The notes: generated by a model not told the origin, from the letters alone. 64,000 nucleotides of DNA from Impatiens glandulifera (GCF_907164915.1 NC_061866.1:43092320-43156319), one strand, 5' to 3'. Shown: positions 50,776-62,226, counted from the stretch's first letter. Numbers and translations: made by a program.

Positions 50776-53700
50776 TCAAATCACCTTAGAAACCTCCTGT
50801 TGAAAACTAGGCAAGATCTCTTCAACATTATCATGTTCAGAAAAAAGACACAAACATTTGAGAATTGTATCAGTAATTTCTTCGTTAAGACGAAACCCAT
50901 CAGCTGCCATCCGTCTAAGCAAACCAATTATTTCTTCCTTTTCACCCATCGCAAGAAAACCGTTTAGCAAAGAATCGTATACAGCAGCAGTAGGACCATA
51001 ACCGCAAGCCACCATCCTCTCGAAGGTGGCTTTTCCCGCCTGCCAATGTCCTAATTTCATAAATCCATTTACAAGTGTTGAAAAGGTCACAACATTAGGT
51101 TCCACGCCCATTTGAAGCATTTCCTCGAATAATTGTTCCGCCGATTGTAGATCATTCGCTCTTAGAGTTGCATGAATTATGATATTGAAAGAGAAAACAT
51201 CCGGTTTACTGTCTGTTTTGCTCATCGCTAAAAAGAAACTTTTTGCCTCCTCCAAACTACCTTCTTTGCAGAGAATTTCTAGTAACTTGTTGTAATGACG
51301 AGTTGCAAGCAGAATTCCACGATTCGTCATGTGAATCAAAAGACCTTTCGCAATGTTCATCATTCTCAATCGGCAGAATCCATTTATCAACGCTGAATAA
51401 GTGTATGAATCCAGAACTAATCCCATTTCAAGCCCATTCTTCAATAACTTCATTCCTTCACCAACATCTCCTTTCTTCAAATGAGCATGTATTAGTATAT
51501 TAAGAGGAAATATTTCTCTCATGTTCATTTCACGATGAATCTCCATCGCTTTCTTTAGACGACCTTCTTTACATAGCCCGTAAATTAAAGCTGTTAACAA
51601 TTGATGATTTGGCTCTACACGATTCTCGTCTTTCAACATCAAAGATACTAACCTCACCGCCTCATCAACCTTCCCATTCTTGCAAAGCCCCCAAGCTAAT
51701 GAATTGTAAGAAACAATGTCGATTTTATTATTATTCCCTTTAGTCATTCTTTCAAAGACTCTTAAAGCTTCGGTAACCATACCAGATTTACAAAATCCAT
51801 TGATTAGTGAAGTATATGTTATTTTGTCTGACTCTTCACCATTCTCCTCCATTAAGTCTACTAACCGCATGGCATCCATAGGCCTTCCATCTTTACACAG
51901 CCCATCGATTAAAACGCTATAGATTACCAGATTCTGTTTTATTCCTCGGTGTGACATCACATTGAATAACTCGCTAGCTTCCTCCCATCGCCTCATTTTG
52001 CAAAGATACTGTAATAAACTTGAATAAATGAATGCGTCCGGTTCAACTCCTTTTTCCAACATCATATCGTAAAGTTTCTTTCCCTCGTCGAAATTCTCAG
52101 CTTTGCAAAATCCATTTACAAGTGCACTGTAAGTAATAACATTCGGATTGAGGCTCTTAAGCTTCATGTCATCAAACAAATCTATTGCTTCTCCCATTTG
52201 ACCCTTTTCACAAAGCCCGTTCATAAGAGTGGTGTAGGTAACAACATCCGGATTGAAGCCCTTCAGCTTCATGTCATCAAACAAATCCATTGCTTCTCCC
52301 ATTCGACCCTCTTTACAAAGCCCGTTCATAAGAGTGTTATAAGTAGAAACATTCGGATTCATGCCCTTCAACTTCATGTCATCAAACAAATACATTGCTT
52401 CTCCCATTCGACCCTCTTTACAAAGTCCGTTCATAAGAGTGTTGTAAGTAAGAACATTCGGATTGAAGCCCTTCAGTTTCATGTCATCAAATAAATCCAT
52501 TGCTTCTCCCATTCGACCCTCTTTACAAAGCCCGTTCATAAGAATGTTGTAAGTAAAAACATCCGGATTGAAGCCCTTCAGCTTCATGTCGTCAAACAAA
52601 TCCATTGCTTCTCCCATTTGACCCTCTTTACAAAGCCCATTCATAAGAGTGTTGAAAGTAATCACATTGGGATTGAAGCCCTTCAGCTTCATGTCATCTA
52701 ACAAATCCATTGCTTCTCCCATTCGACCCTCTTTACAAAGCCCGTTCATAAGAGTTGTGAAAGTAATCACATTGGGATTGAAGCCCTTCAGCTTCATGTC
52801 ATCAAACAAATCCATTGCTTCTCCCATTCGACCCTCTTTACAAAGTCCGTTCATAAGAGTTGTAAAAGTAATCACATTGGGATTGAAGCCCTTCAGCTTC
52901 ATGTCATCAAACAAATCCATTGCTTCTCCTATTCGACCCTCTTTACAAAGTCCGTTCATAAGAGTTGTGAAACTAATCACATTGGGATTGAAGCCCTTCA
53001 GCTTCATGTCATCAAACAAATCAATTGCTTCTACTATTTTACCATTTTCACAAAGCCCGTTCATAAGAGTGTTGTAAGTAATAACATCCGGATTGAGGCT
53101 CTTAAGCTTCATGTCATCAAACAAATCTATTGCTTCTCCCATTTGACCCTTTTCACAAAGCCCGTTCATAAGAGTGCTGTAGGTAACAACATCCGGATTG
53201 AAGCCCTTCAGCTTCATGTCATCAAACAAATCCATTGCTTCTCCCATTCGACCCTCTTTACAAAGCCCGTTCATAAGAGTGTTATAAGTAGAAACATTCG
53301 GATTCATGCCCTGCAACTTCATGTCATCAAACAAATACATTGCTTCTCCCATTCGACCCTCTTTACAAAGTCCGTTCATAAGAGTGTTGTAAGTAAGAAC
53401 ATTCGGATTGAGGCCCTTCAACCTCATGTCATCAAACAAATCCATTGCTTCTCTCATTCGATCATTTATACAAAGCCCGTTCATAAGAGTTGTGAAAGTA
53501 ATAACATCCGGATTGATGCCCTTCAGCTTCATGTCGTCAAACAAATCAATTGCTTCTCCCATTCGACCCTCTTTACAAAGCCTGTTCATAAGAGTGCTGA
53601 AAGTAATCACATCAGGCAATACAGACCCTCTGCACCATTCATTGAAAACCTTTACAGCTCTTGAAGTATCACCATTTCGACAAAGTCCATTTAAAACAAC

Positions 53701-54126
53701 ATTTATACAAAACGTGTTAACTTGAAAACCACACTTCACCATCGTGCCCAACACTCCAAAAGAAAAATCGGGCTTATTTGAATGAAGGAAAAACTCGATC
53801 AGAACTTGCAATGATATGAAACTGCAAAAAACTTGAATACCCTTCATCTTATTGTAGATATTGATAACCATGTTATACTTCTTTGACTTTGAAAATGTTT
53901 GTAAAAGAAAATCGCATGTTGATTCAGAAGGCAGGCCGTGGATTTCAACAGCTTGATTAAAGAGGAGCAAAGCATCTTCGAGTCGGGGACTGGATTTATC
54001 ACATAATGATCTAATTTGGGTTTCTATGTCATTGAAACTTGATTCTAAGGTTGCTGAAGATAAGCTTTTTGTGTGAGGACGAAACAAGAGATAGCAATTG
54101 CTGCAAAGTTGCTTCCTAATAACCAT
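50776..54126 (-). CDS. P-class PPR protein, Rf-like, with recently amplified repeats
   Basis: An intronless 1116-aa frame. The first ~40 residues are Arg/Ser/Lys-rich with almost no acidic residues (MVIRKQLCSNCYLLFRPHTK), like a mitochondrial presequence; about 29 P-type PPR motifs of 35 aa follow. Fourteen of them (52141-53610) are near-identical, with a consensus around TLMNGLCKEGRMGEAMDLFD. Repeated NPN/NPD and FTTLMNGLC patterns, intronless structure and internal repeat turnover fit the Restorer-of-fertility-like clade, whose members bind specific organellar RNAs, often mitochondrial CMS transcripts. No PLS, E, DYW or SMR domain is present. The closest Arabidopsis type is, from memory, At3g22470. 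The frame is unbroken, so it is probably functional. Confidence 0.94.
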   Translation of the reverse strand: MVIRKQLCSNCYLLFRPHTKSLSSATLESSFNDIETQIRSLCDKSSPRLEDALLLFNQAVEIHGLPSESTCDFLLQTFSKSKKYNMVINIYNKMKGIQVFCSFISLQVLIEFFLHSNKPDFSFGVLGTMVKCGFQVNTFCINVVLNGLCRNGDTSRAVKVFNEWCRGSVLPDVITFSTLMNRLCKEGRMGEAIDLFDDMKLKGINPDVITFTTLMNGLCINDRMREAMDLFDDMRLKGLNPNVLTYNTLMNGLCKEGRMGEAMYLFDDMKLQGMNPNVSTYNTLMNGLCKEGRMGEAMDLFDDMKLKGFNPDVVTYSTLMNGLCEKGQMGEAIDLFDDMKLKSLNPDVITYNTLMNGLCENGKIVEAIDLFDDMKLKGFNPNVISFTTLMNGLCKEGRIGEAMDLFDDMKLKGFNPNVITFTTLMNGLCKEGRMGEAMDLFDDMKLKGFNPNVITFTTLMNGLCKEGRMGEAMDLLDDMKLKGFNPNVITFNTLMNGLCKEGQMGEAMDLFDDMKLKGFNPDVFTYNILMNGLCKEGRMGEAMDLFDDMKLKGFNPNVLTYNTLMNGLCKEGRMGEAMYLFDDMKLKGMNPNVSTYNTLMNGLCKEGRMGEAMDLFDDMKLKGFNPDVVTYTTLMNGLCEKGQMGEAIDLFDDMKLKSLNPNVITYSALVNGFCKAENFDEGKKLYDMMLEKGVEPDAFIYSSLLQYLCKMRRWEEASELFNVMSHRGIKQNLVIYSVLIDGLCKDGRPMDAMRLVDLMEENGEESDKITYTSLINGFCKSGMVTEALRVFERMTKGNNNKIDIVSYNSLAWGLCKNGKVDEAVRLVSLMLKDENRVEPNHQLLTALIYGLCKEGRLKKAMEIHREMNMREIFPLNILIHAHLKKGDVGEGMKLLKNGLEMGLVLDSYTYSALINGFCRLRMMNIAKGLLIHMTNRGILLATRHYNKLLEILCKEGSLEEAKSFFLAMSKTDSKPDVFSFNIIIHATLRANDLQSAEQLFEEMLQMGVEPNVVTFSTLVNGFMKLGHWQAGKATFERMVACGYGPTAAVYDSLLNGFLAMGEKEEIIGLLRRMAADGFRLNEEITDTILKCLCLFSEHDNVEEILPSFQQEVSKVI
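52141..53610 (-). repeat. Fourteen 105-bp PPR-encoding tandem repeats
   Basis: Exactly 1470 bp = 14 x 105 bp between the Val codon of the first unit and the end of the fourteenth. GTTCATAAGAGT-type marks fall every 105 bp from 52219 to 53584. Units differ by only a few bases. The order of unit types 3-4-5 recurs as units 12-13-14, a higher-order duplication. Open frames on the + strand across this stretch are mirror artefacts. Confidence 0.96.
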
Positions 54127-55542
54127 TTCACTACTTTCTCAAAATGATTTACCCAGAGAGTGAAAAAAACACTGAACGGAGACGTTTACCGGGTAGAGGC
54201 CATTCTTTCCCGTCGCCGCCGCCGTCCAAACACGGGAACGGACTGAGTCTCCGACCGAATTACTGCAGATAACTCGATGGTGGATCGAGATCGTTGTTCA
54301 ATTCCTCGTAGACCAAACCCTAGCCAGGTATTTCTCCAAATATTCCTGAAATCTTAACAGTCTTTGTTAACTTGCTCCTCTCTCTTTTTCATTCGAGCTA
54401 AAATTTTCATTTACTTTTCCAAGTGTAATTTTTTTACCTTAAGTTACTATATAATGTCTAGTTAAATCAACTGATAAAATAAATGATTTTTTTTTTTATA
54501 TTATTTGATTTTATTCTAAACTCAATTTTTATTTATTCCGAAATCAAATTATATGATCATCTTTATTTTTATTTTGGTAATACAATTATTTTTTCATCTC
54601 TTCCTAGATTTAAGAATTTTCACCATAAAAAAAAATACATTCTAAGTAATATAATGGATGGTTTAAGTGTTTTAAGAATTCGTTAATTTTACTCATTCAC
54701 GTTAAAATTTGCGTGTCTTTATATCATGTTAAATCTTAGTTGATTGAATACTTATAGATTTATAAATGTGACACTAAATAGAAATAATCATTTATACATT
54801 ATTATTTATGTAATTTTTTTTATCAACAAGTGAATTTAGAGTAGAATATATTTATTTTGCTTGTTTATATTAATGGAGAGAGTAATATCAATATAATGAT
54901 TATATTTTAATAGCGGTTAACGAAATCAAGAAGATAAAACTGATAGAGAAATGAACTTTATTATGCAATAGGGATAATAATGTTTTTATTCATGCAGTGA
55001 AAAAATGAATGTGAATGGTCTATTGAGCAAATTTTAAGATTTATATACTCATTAGAATTGCAACAATAAATTGTTTCTAATCAAGTAGACGATAAGTTTG
55101 ATGTAACAAGATAAAAAAATATATATTAGAGTCATGGTTACCCAAGGATGACATTATCTTTGTTGAGTTCCTCTAGATCAATGGTAAGAGCTTTGGACAA
55201 TGATTTCATTGGGTGTAAGAGGGTGGGAATGGCTGAATATTAGTAACTTTAGGCCAACAATCCGATTAAAAAAACTAACATAATTAATGAATATTCTGAT
55301 TTCAATAAAATAAGATGTTATGATTACACTATGATTGCTTTTAATGTGTAATATAAAGACCATATCTTTAGTGCGCGCTAATGTTATTTAATAATACTGC
55401 AGAAAAATTAATTAATTATATATATAATAAATGCGATCATTTTATATATATACAAGTTGGTTTAGACATACATATTTCATCAAATTTGGGATTTAAGCTA
55501 TCATATACCATTAGGACCATATTTATCTCATATTTATTAATT
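54127..55542. other. PPR 5' flank and AT-rich intergenic DNA
   Basis: The first ~200 bp are relatively GC-rich and probably the PPR 5' UTR and promoter. On the + strand an ATG at about 54278 with a CCAG|GTATTT donor-like site could be a first exon, but nothing downstream continues it. The rest is AT-rich with no gene. Confidence 0.5.
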
Positions 55543-56287
55543 AAGATCAGATCTAGACAATTTCTATATTTGACAATAAAACAATAATTAAATTACAGAC
55601 AACAACAATCAATTAACGTCTACCGCGTTTTTACTTTTATTCTACTTGTGACCTTCTGCTCAAATGAAATATCCCATATCTGGCAGAACTTTTTATTCTC
55701 TTAAATCCTTTCGATTCTTCTCCAGGATTGAATGAGTGCATTTCCATCTAAAGTTATATCTCTCCAAGTATCTCCAGCAGTTCTACTTCTTTCACTGTGA
55801 GTTCTTGAATTTTTTCTTTCCAGATATTGTAGATTACTGCTCAAAAGTAACATTTTAACATACTTACATAGAATGATCTTCCTTTACTTTATTCTTTATC
55901 CACTCTTGGGTTTCTTCCAATATTCTTGAAAAATTGATGATGTTCATGTTTGCAGCATACATCCTCCAGATTTGTATTACAAAAGAGCATTCCCCAAATA
56001 AATGGTTTATGCTTTCCTCAACTCCCGAACATAGGACACAGTTGATATCATGAATGTTTATGTATTTTCGAACTCTGTCTTTTGTAGTCAACATTTTCCT
56101 GTATACCAGCCAGAGAATAAATTAGTGACGAAGAATAATCTTTGGAGACCATACCACATTATGCTCCTGTCCTCTTGTTATAACCATTTCCCATGTCTTT
56201 CCTGTAATAAACTTCTCATTGTTTTCTGTTTTCCAGCATATTTCATCATTACTTTCATTGAGTTGCTTCTGCCTCATTAGGTTTAGG
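55543..56287 (-). mobile_element. 5'-truncated LINE remnant, sister copy of 25429-26530
   Basis: From AAGATCAGATCTAGACAATT onward the sequence matches the first LINE remnant closely and in the same strand. The minus-strand frame 56094-55864 encodes a zf-RVT piece with CVLCSGVEESINHLFGECSF (CxxC...HxxxxC pattern). The next part decays by frameshifts. It breaks off at CATTAGGTTTAGG, where the other copy continues, so this copy is shorter at its 5' end. Confidence 0.8.
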
Positions 56288-56562
56288 TTTATAAATTAAG
56301 TTATATTTATTAAATTAAGAGAAAATATGGATATGAGATATAGTATATTCATATTTTTACTACTTTGGTAAGCCTGAAATTCAATCAATACTAATTCACT
56401 TATTGTTTATTTTTTCTCTCATATCTCCTTTTTTTTAAGGATAATTGGATATGCATCTTAAATATGGATATTAAGCATAATTTGATCCATAATTTTATAT
56501 ATTATCTTAAAACAAAGGGGTTCTTTACAAATATGTTGTCAAATCAAAACCATCATTGATTA

Positions 56563-57369
56563 TCATTCCAGAAGAACAAGAAATTCTAGTAAAAGATTAT
56601 GATCAAAGATGGTAGAATTGGATGAACTATCTTCCCTGCCAGGCATTATTGATTTTGGAACTAGTGATATTGAATTTGCAGCCTTCTCCAACCTACATGA
56701 AACTTGAGAAGTCATTATCATCACGCAAAATAAAAGCGTGTTATTAAGAAAGGACAATGGAAACAACATCAGAAGGATGCAGACCTAGTTATTTCTTGTA
56801 CAACCTTCACTACATATACATAGGAAGAATCTGTCTCCAAAACTTGACCTCCCAACACAATTTCATCTATAATAGCATGCACCTGTAAAACAGTAAGCCT
56901 ATATATATCAAATATACAACAAAGTTTACTTAATCATAAGTTTGTATTGTCTCGAATAATGTGACTTCTTTCAATAACGAGTTCATTTCTATACATAAGT
57001 GAATATATTGAGCTTATGCAATGGCTACATAAAACGAAGAAGATGATAAAAAATTCTTCAAAAAGGGTACTTAGAAAATGTGAAATCAAGAATGAAAATT
57101 TATAACAATGTACCTTGCATAAGATCTAGCATCGCTAGTTCATTTTCGTAGGTATCAAATACAAAGACAAAGTACAGTGTTGCAAAGGTCTTGCAGACAA
57201 GCATAGCATCCTGCAATAATGGGAGTATAATATCAACCTCTACATCCAAATCAACATTTTGGATCTCATTGCTACCAAAATGAAGATGTAATACACTAAC
57301 TTGATAATCGTAGAATTTGACCAGACGAGGCTTACCTTGATCATTCATCACTATCACTGCTCGTATCAT
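56563..57369 (-). pseudogene. AP-3 complex sigma subunit gene copy lacking internal exons
   Basis: Exon-like pieces in order on the minus strand: 57369-~57301 (MIRAVIVMNDQGKPRLVKFYDY), about 57205-57113 (DAMLVCKTFATLYFVFVFD, then ENELAMLDLMQ), 56882-56785 (HAIIDEIVLGGQVLETDSS) and about 56702-56563 (LEKAANSISLVPKSI then an unusual tail). These match the AP-3 sigma adaptin, the small subunit of the AP-3 vesicle coat for vacuolar trafficking. The exons normally encoding the segment after KFYDY and the KCF...NYSK segment are absent. Splice sites remain plausible (CAA|GTTAGT, TTGCAG|GAT, TTACAG|GTG, TGTAG|G). With a GC-rich TE-like flank, it is most likely a captured or decayed copy. Confidence 0.75.
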
Positions 57370-57579
57370 TCTCTCAAGCTTTTCTCGCGACGTGACCTAT
57401 AAATCCAGCGAATTTCAGATTTCGAACAAGCCTGAAAATGCAATCTCAACACTCAAAATCCTTTCATTGGCAATCCAACTTCAATTTTTCTTTTTTCTTT
57501 TGATAAACAACTTCTATTTCTCTCTCTCTATTTGTAGATTAAACTCAAATAACAATAAAATGCAATTACTAACTATAAA

Positions 57580-58130
57580 TGGTCTTGTCGCGAGACGCAA
57601 CCGCATTCGCGAGACATACCCACGAGACGCACCCGCATTCGCGAGACGCACCTAGAATCCGCCGCAACAGAGACATTTAACCAATCAATCTCTAAACCCT
57701 AAACCTAACAAACAATGCGTTCAAAAAAAATAAACAACAAGTGAAGGACAAATGAAGCATACCAGTAGTAGCGGACATCATGGTTGCCTGCCTTCGCTGG
57801 GATTCCGACGTCCTTCGCTAGGATTCCGACGTCGTCGGGGGTCCGTCTTCTTTTTAGAGAGGAGGAGAAGGGAGAAGACGTGAAGAGAGTAAATAGAGAA
57901 AAAAAGAAAAGAAAATGGGAAGAAATTGATTTTTTTAATTATATATCAAGGGCATTGTGGATTTTTCACAATGCACTTAGTTGCGTGACGCAACTAGAGG
58001 CAACTAGAGGTTGCGTGACACAACGGGGGCATTTTTGTTCAAAAAAAATAATTGTCACCAGCGCATTTAATTTTATGCGTTAACACTTATAGCAAATAAG
58101 GCCCTTTTTAGAGTCATTTCGAGTTAGAGC
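57580..58130. mobile_element. Probable right end of a third MULE-like element
   Basis: The segment has CATTCGCGAGACGCACC repeats near 57590-57650, GTTGCGTGACGCAAC inverted motifs near 57978-58022, and an end GCAAATAAGGCCCTTTTTAGAGTCATTTCG. This parallels the end GCAAATAAGTCATTCTTTAGGG...TTTCG of the 28717-31338 element. The AP-3 sigma copy lies just inside. I could not find the matching left end. Confidence 0.45.
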
Positions 58131-58886
58131 ATCATATAGTAATTGAGTTATTCTTAACTAATGAAAATTATAATATAATATAATATATTTTAATTAGAAT
58201 AATTATTAAATAAATACCAAACAAACTAAGTCATGATATTTTAGAATAAAATATTTTAATTTTTTAAAATAAGATTAACAAATTTAATTTAAATTTGAAA
58301 TAATCAAATAAAAATTCGATTAAAAAAATCTTTACTTAAACTAATTAAAAATATTATTTATTTGATAAAGAGTTGATAATTGATTTTTAGTTTAAATTGT
58401 GAATAAAATATATGCGTATAAAATGTATTTTTAACTAGAGTTTCATTTTGTTTTGTAATTTAGTGATATTCGAGAAATGTATGAGTTAAAAACGGTCTTC
58501 ACTTTATAAAATCTTAACTTTTGAAAGTTGTTTGTATAACGTTTTATTTTAACCAATTATTCTTCATATTCTAGACATGTATATGTTTTTTTTTTGTATT
58601 TAAAAACTGCGAAAACAATATTTAAATGATGATACTTGTAGCTGATCATGACGATGATTAAGGAGAAATGTACCTAAAAAATATCAGTTAAAGACATAAG
58701 AGTTTAAAAATAAATCACAAACAAGTCCTTATTAAAATAGATTTTATGAAATATTATAAAAATATTTTAAAATCATTTTCTATTTTTTTTCTTAGATTTT
58801 TAAAAAATGATTTAGGATTCCAAACTTACAAAAAATAATTGTGAAATTAAGAAATGTAACCAAACATGCCCTAAGTCTCGTGTTCT
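58131..58886. other. AT-rich intergenic DNA
   Basis: No coding or structured feature seen. Confidence 0.55.
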
Positions 58887-59265
58887 CGGTCCTGAATGCG
58901 ATTTCCATCGGCTGGGGTGCTGAAACCCTCGGTCTTGGGTTGGAACTCCTCGATCGAGTTGGAAGAATCAACGGTCGGGGTGTTAAAGACCCTAGGTCGG
59001 ATGCAGGAGTCATCGGTCCTAGGTGCGAAGTTATCTGTCATAGGTGCGGAAGACTCTCGGTCGGGTATAGGAATCATTAGTCGGGTGCAGGATTCATCGG
59101 TCATGGGTTAGCCCTGGGCTAACTTTCCTCGGTCCTAGGTATGAATAACACTCGGACATGGGTTATCCTTGGGCTAACTTCTGTCGGTACTGAGTGCGAA
59201 GAACACTCGGTCTTGGGTTAGCCTTGGGCTAACTTTTATCGGTCCTAGATGCAAATGATTCTCGG
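58887..59265. repeat. Compound 22-bp / 55-bp GC-rich minisatellite
   Basis: From 58887 to about 59098, degenerate 19-22-bp units of the type CTCGGTCCTAGGTGCGAAG follow each other (about ten). From 59098 the pattern becomes an exact 55-bp period (CGG at 59098, 59153, 59208, 59263) with GGGTTAGCCTTGGGCTAACTTT between units; its TTAGCC...GGCTAA forms a hairpin. Open frames on both strands reflect only the periodicity. Confidence 0.9.
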
Positions 59266-61614
59266 TCCAGACTTGACCCGGTCTAGGTTTCTCAGTCCTC
59301 AAGAACATCAAACAACTACAGGTTTGATGATTTCGTTTGAGGCATGCATCCTTTGATCCAAGGGCATGGGAAGCATCTTATAGTTCCTAAGATCATTTAG
59401 AACATCATCCTGATGTGTAAACTTTTCAACTATTTTTGAATACCTTAGAATTTTTTTCCCATTCTCATTCGATCGGGATGAGGTTCCATTCAACCCAAAT
59501 ATTTTTGTCATAAAAAAACTAGTTTATGATTTTTCGGTTTTAATGAAGTGTAAAGAGTTTGTCAATAGCTTTCTTATGCTTCATATAGTTGAATGAAACT
59601 AAAACATGAACACTAGTTGTTCATTTTGACCAATTCAATAACTGAATTTTTTTATAAAAAAAATTAGTTTTGGATCCAACATGATCGGGATGGATTGGAA
59701 CTGGTCCAAATAGGTTCTCAACATCATTAGAAATATGCAAGGAAGTTTTCTGAAAACTCGATTTTGAAAATTTTCAAAATCAAATTTTGGGATTTCCAAT
59801 TTAAGATTATTTATCTAGTTTTGTTTCAACAGAAAGCTTACAAATGATTCTAGGATCATTTTCCAATCAAGAAATCGAATAATAAGTCAATGTATGATAG
59901 TGGAAAAAACTAAAATATAAAAAAATCAATTTAATCTGATAATGAGAATTACATGGTAATTGAAATTTTATTATGCGTTGGAGAACACTCCTTAACTCTT
60001 AGAGAAACTTTCTGAATGTCTGAATCAACACCTTACAGCATTACACAAAAGTTCTGAACTTTCAGAAAAGTTTAAAGAGCTTGCGGATTTATCTTTGGAG
60101 GTGATTGAGGGCTTGATATTGGATCTCTTGTCTTTGGTTTTCTTAGATAAAGCTATTTATAGCCACCCAAGATTAGTTCATCAACCAAGTGGGTTGGATT
60201 AAGTCAAACAGTCATTGATGGCGTTTTGTCTGTTCTCCGTCCAGTTGCTGGTATAGGCCATGATGATGCTCCTAGGCGTAGGGAAAATAATCACCGGAGT
60301 AGAGTGATCATGTCACATTTTTAAAGGAAGTTTAAAGGTGAAAAAACGACAAAGTTCCATCTTTGAAAAATCAAAGACATCTTTGTAAAATCAAAGATGG
60401 ATGCGGATGTTTATCCATTCTCGTCGCGAGGAATACGAAGATGCAAGGTGAAACGACGTCGTCTCGAGCTTCCACGTTTGAGCATCATGGAAGGGCCAAA
60501 ACGACAAAGCTTTGGGCGCACCGGACCATGGGCGTTCCTTCAGCGCTCAGGCGTTCCATCTGCTTGGATGAGACGGTGTTAGAGCATCTGTTTGGTGATC
60601 TGTTGCTTCGTAAATGTGTCTTCCTCCATTTAACGGGTGACACTATGTGTTCCCGAGTGTTGGATGATGATCTAACGCTCATCTGATGGCCATGGCTTTT
60701 ACTGCATCGATTCTTTCGAATTTCGGCCACACAAGATCACAAGTAATTTTTCAGCCTTGGAACTTATTTGAAATTGATTTTTTAATCCTTTTTGCTTCAT
60801 TTTCAACCTACACAATATATAAAATATTTTTAATAAATATGACATTTATTTTTCCAGTTTATTTTATTTTATTTGTATATTTTTGGGGTTTATTAAATAA
60901 TTTATTTTGGAGAAGAGGGATACAACATTTATTCTAAATTATTTATTTTAATCACATTAATTTTCTTAAAATTAATTCGAGATAAAATAACATTTGTCCC
61001 AATTTTATTTTTATTTTTTTTCTTGGCATTATCTTAATTAATTGGGATTTCATTATCACAATAATTAATACGATTAATTATTTAATCTTGTTTTGGCCTT
61101 ATTTTAATTTATTTTGATTTTATTTTCTCAAAATAATTATTTAAAATTTATAAATTGGGTAAGTAAAATTTTGGTGCTTACTAATATAAATTGTAATTTT
61201 TTCCACACTAATAATATAAAATATATATTTAATTTGATTATTTTGCATTAGTATACTTACCTGCCAAATGAACATTTTGATGTCATCTATGATAAACGAG
61301 AACCTTGTACTCAACCGATGAAGAAGGTAGAATGAAACTATGGTTATGGCTACATACGTCACACCAACAACCACAGTGGAGATGAGAGAAGTATCGCCAC
61401 AAATCCCAATTATTTTGAAAAAGATTGGAGCATAAAATATAATGACATTAACTTCGACAGACTATTGAATATTGAGACGAGGATGGACATTATCAAGTGA
61501 GGTCAATGCTAGTGTTGCAACATATTTTCCCACAAATTTCTCGCCTGCTCAATAGATTCCATGAGATTATTACATTACTAATCTACATCCTCGCCCCTTA
61601 ATCGGTAGAACATG
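59266..61614. other. Unresolved repeat-like region, no gene
   Basis: A GC-richer patch at about 60360-60730 and sequence at 59950-60300 (ending in GATGGCGTTTTGTCTGTTCTCCG) look transposon-derived, perhaps an LTR or its flank, but I find no protein motif or paired ends. Small frames near 59308 and 60363 match nothing I know. The last ~0.9 kb is AT-rich. Confidence 0.4.
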
Positions 61615-62218
61615 TGTTAGAAAAAAAATAGATCTGTATGGATACGACAGGAAAAATAAAGTTCCACAAACGATTGTATCTAAATGAACATGTTTGAAAA
61701 CTTATCGAGATAAAGTTGAGGCGTGCTGGGCACTGTCCTTAGAGAGATTTCGCCTCCTCGAGTAGATTATTCGTTGCGGTAGGATGTTAGTGACACTCCC
61801 TCTCAAAATTCAACAACTCTTCCCGTTAATGTCGCAATCTGCTTAACGAGGCTTAGAGGATAATAGCTTTGGATGCTCTCGAGAATGTTGATTGTTCTTT
61901 TTGAAAAAGTATATCTATAATCTTTTTCTACCTCTAGTATATATAGATATATAAAAATATACTGACAAAACGTTTTCAATAATTGATCACAAATATTGCA
62001 AATCAATCCCACAAATTAAGATATTAGTAACGGTAATTAAATATCTTAATTGATCACAATTAATTCAAAATCAATCCCAAACGGTAATTGAAGATTTGAT
62101 TTTGGCTGTTAATATACGTAAATCTTTAATTTGAACGTTGTAAATTAATTCCATAATTTAGGATGATTAAAATTAAAATAATAATTTAGAAATAACTATT
62201 ATTAATATTTATCCAACA
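61615..62218 (-). repeat. 3' LTR of a Ty1/copia retrotransposon
   Basis: On the minus strand the LTR begins TGTTGGATAAATA (62218) and ends ATTTTTTTTTCTAACA (61615), with short TGTTGGA/TCTAACA inverted ends. It directly follows a polypurine tract. Length 604 bp. The other LTR is outside the window or lost, so age cannot be estimated. Confidence 0.75.
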
Positions 62219-62226
62219 ATCCCCAC
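62219..62226 (-). other. Polypurine tract of the copia element
   Basis: GTGGGGAT on the minus strand immediately precedes the TG of the LTR, the expected primer site for plus-strand DNA synthesis. Confidence 0.75.

Noticed and set aside
52141..53610. Regular direct repeats that might suggest a CRISPR-like array
   Set aside because: Units abut without spacers and encode PPR motifs in a eukaryotic gene.
52198..53725. Several + strand open frames with repeated protein segments
   Set aside because: They are the antisense of the 105-bp PPR repeats; periodicity alone keeps them open.
54278..54330. Possible first exon (ATG, then CCAG|GTATTT) divergent from the PPR gene
   Set aside because: No downstream exon continues it within the next kilobase; more likely part of the PPR promoter.
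58792..59111. Overlapping frames on both strands with repeated Thr-Asp and Gly-Ser patterns
   Set aside because: Artefact of the 22-bp minisatellite; no recognisable domain.
60363..60686. 107-aa frame in a GC-richer patch
   Set aside because: No homology that I can recognise; the stretch looks like transposon-derived non-coding DNA.
61803..62012. 69-aa minus-strand frame
   Set aside because: Lies entirely inside the copia LTR.
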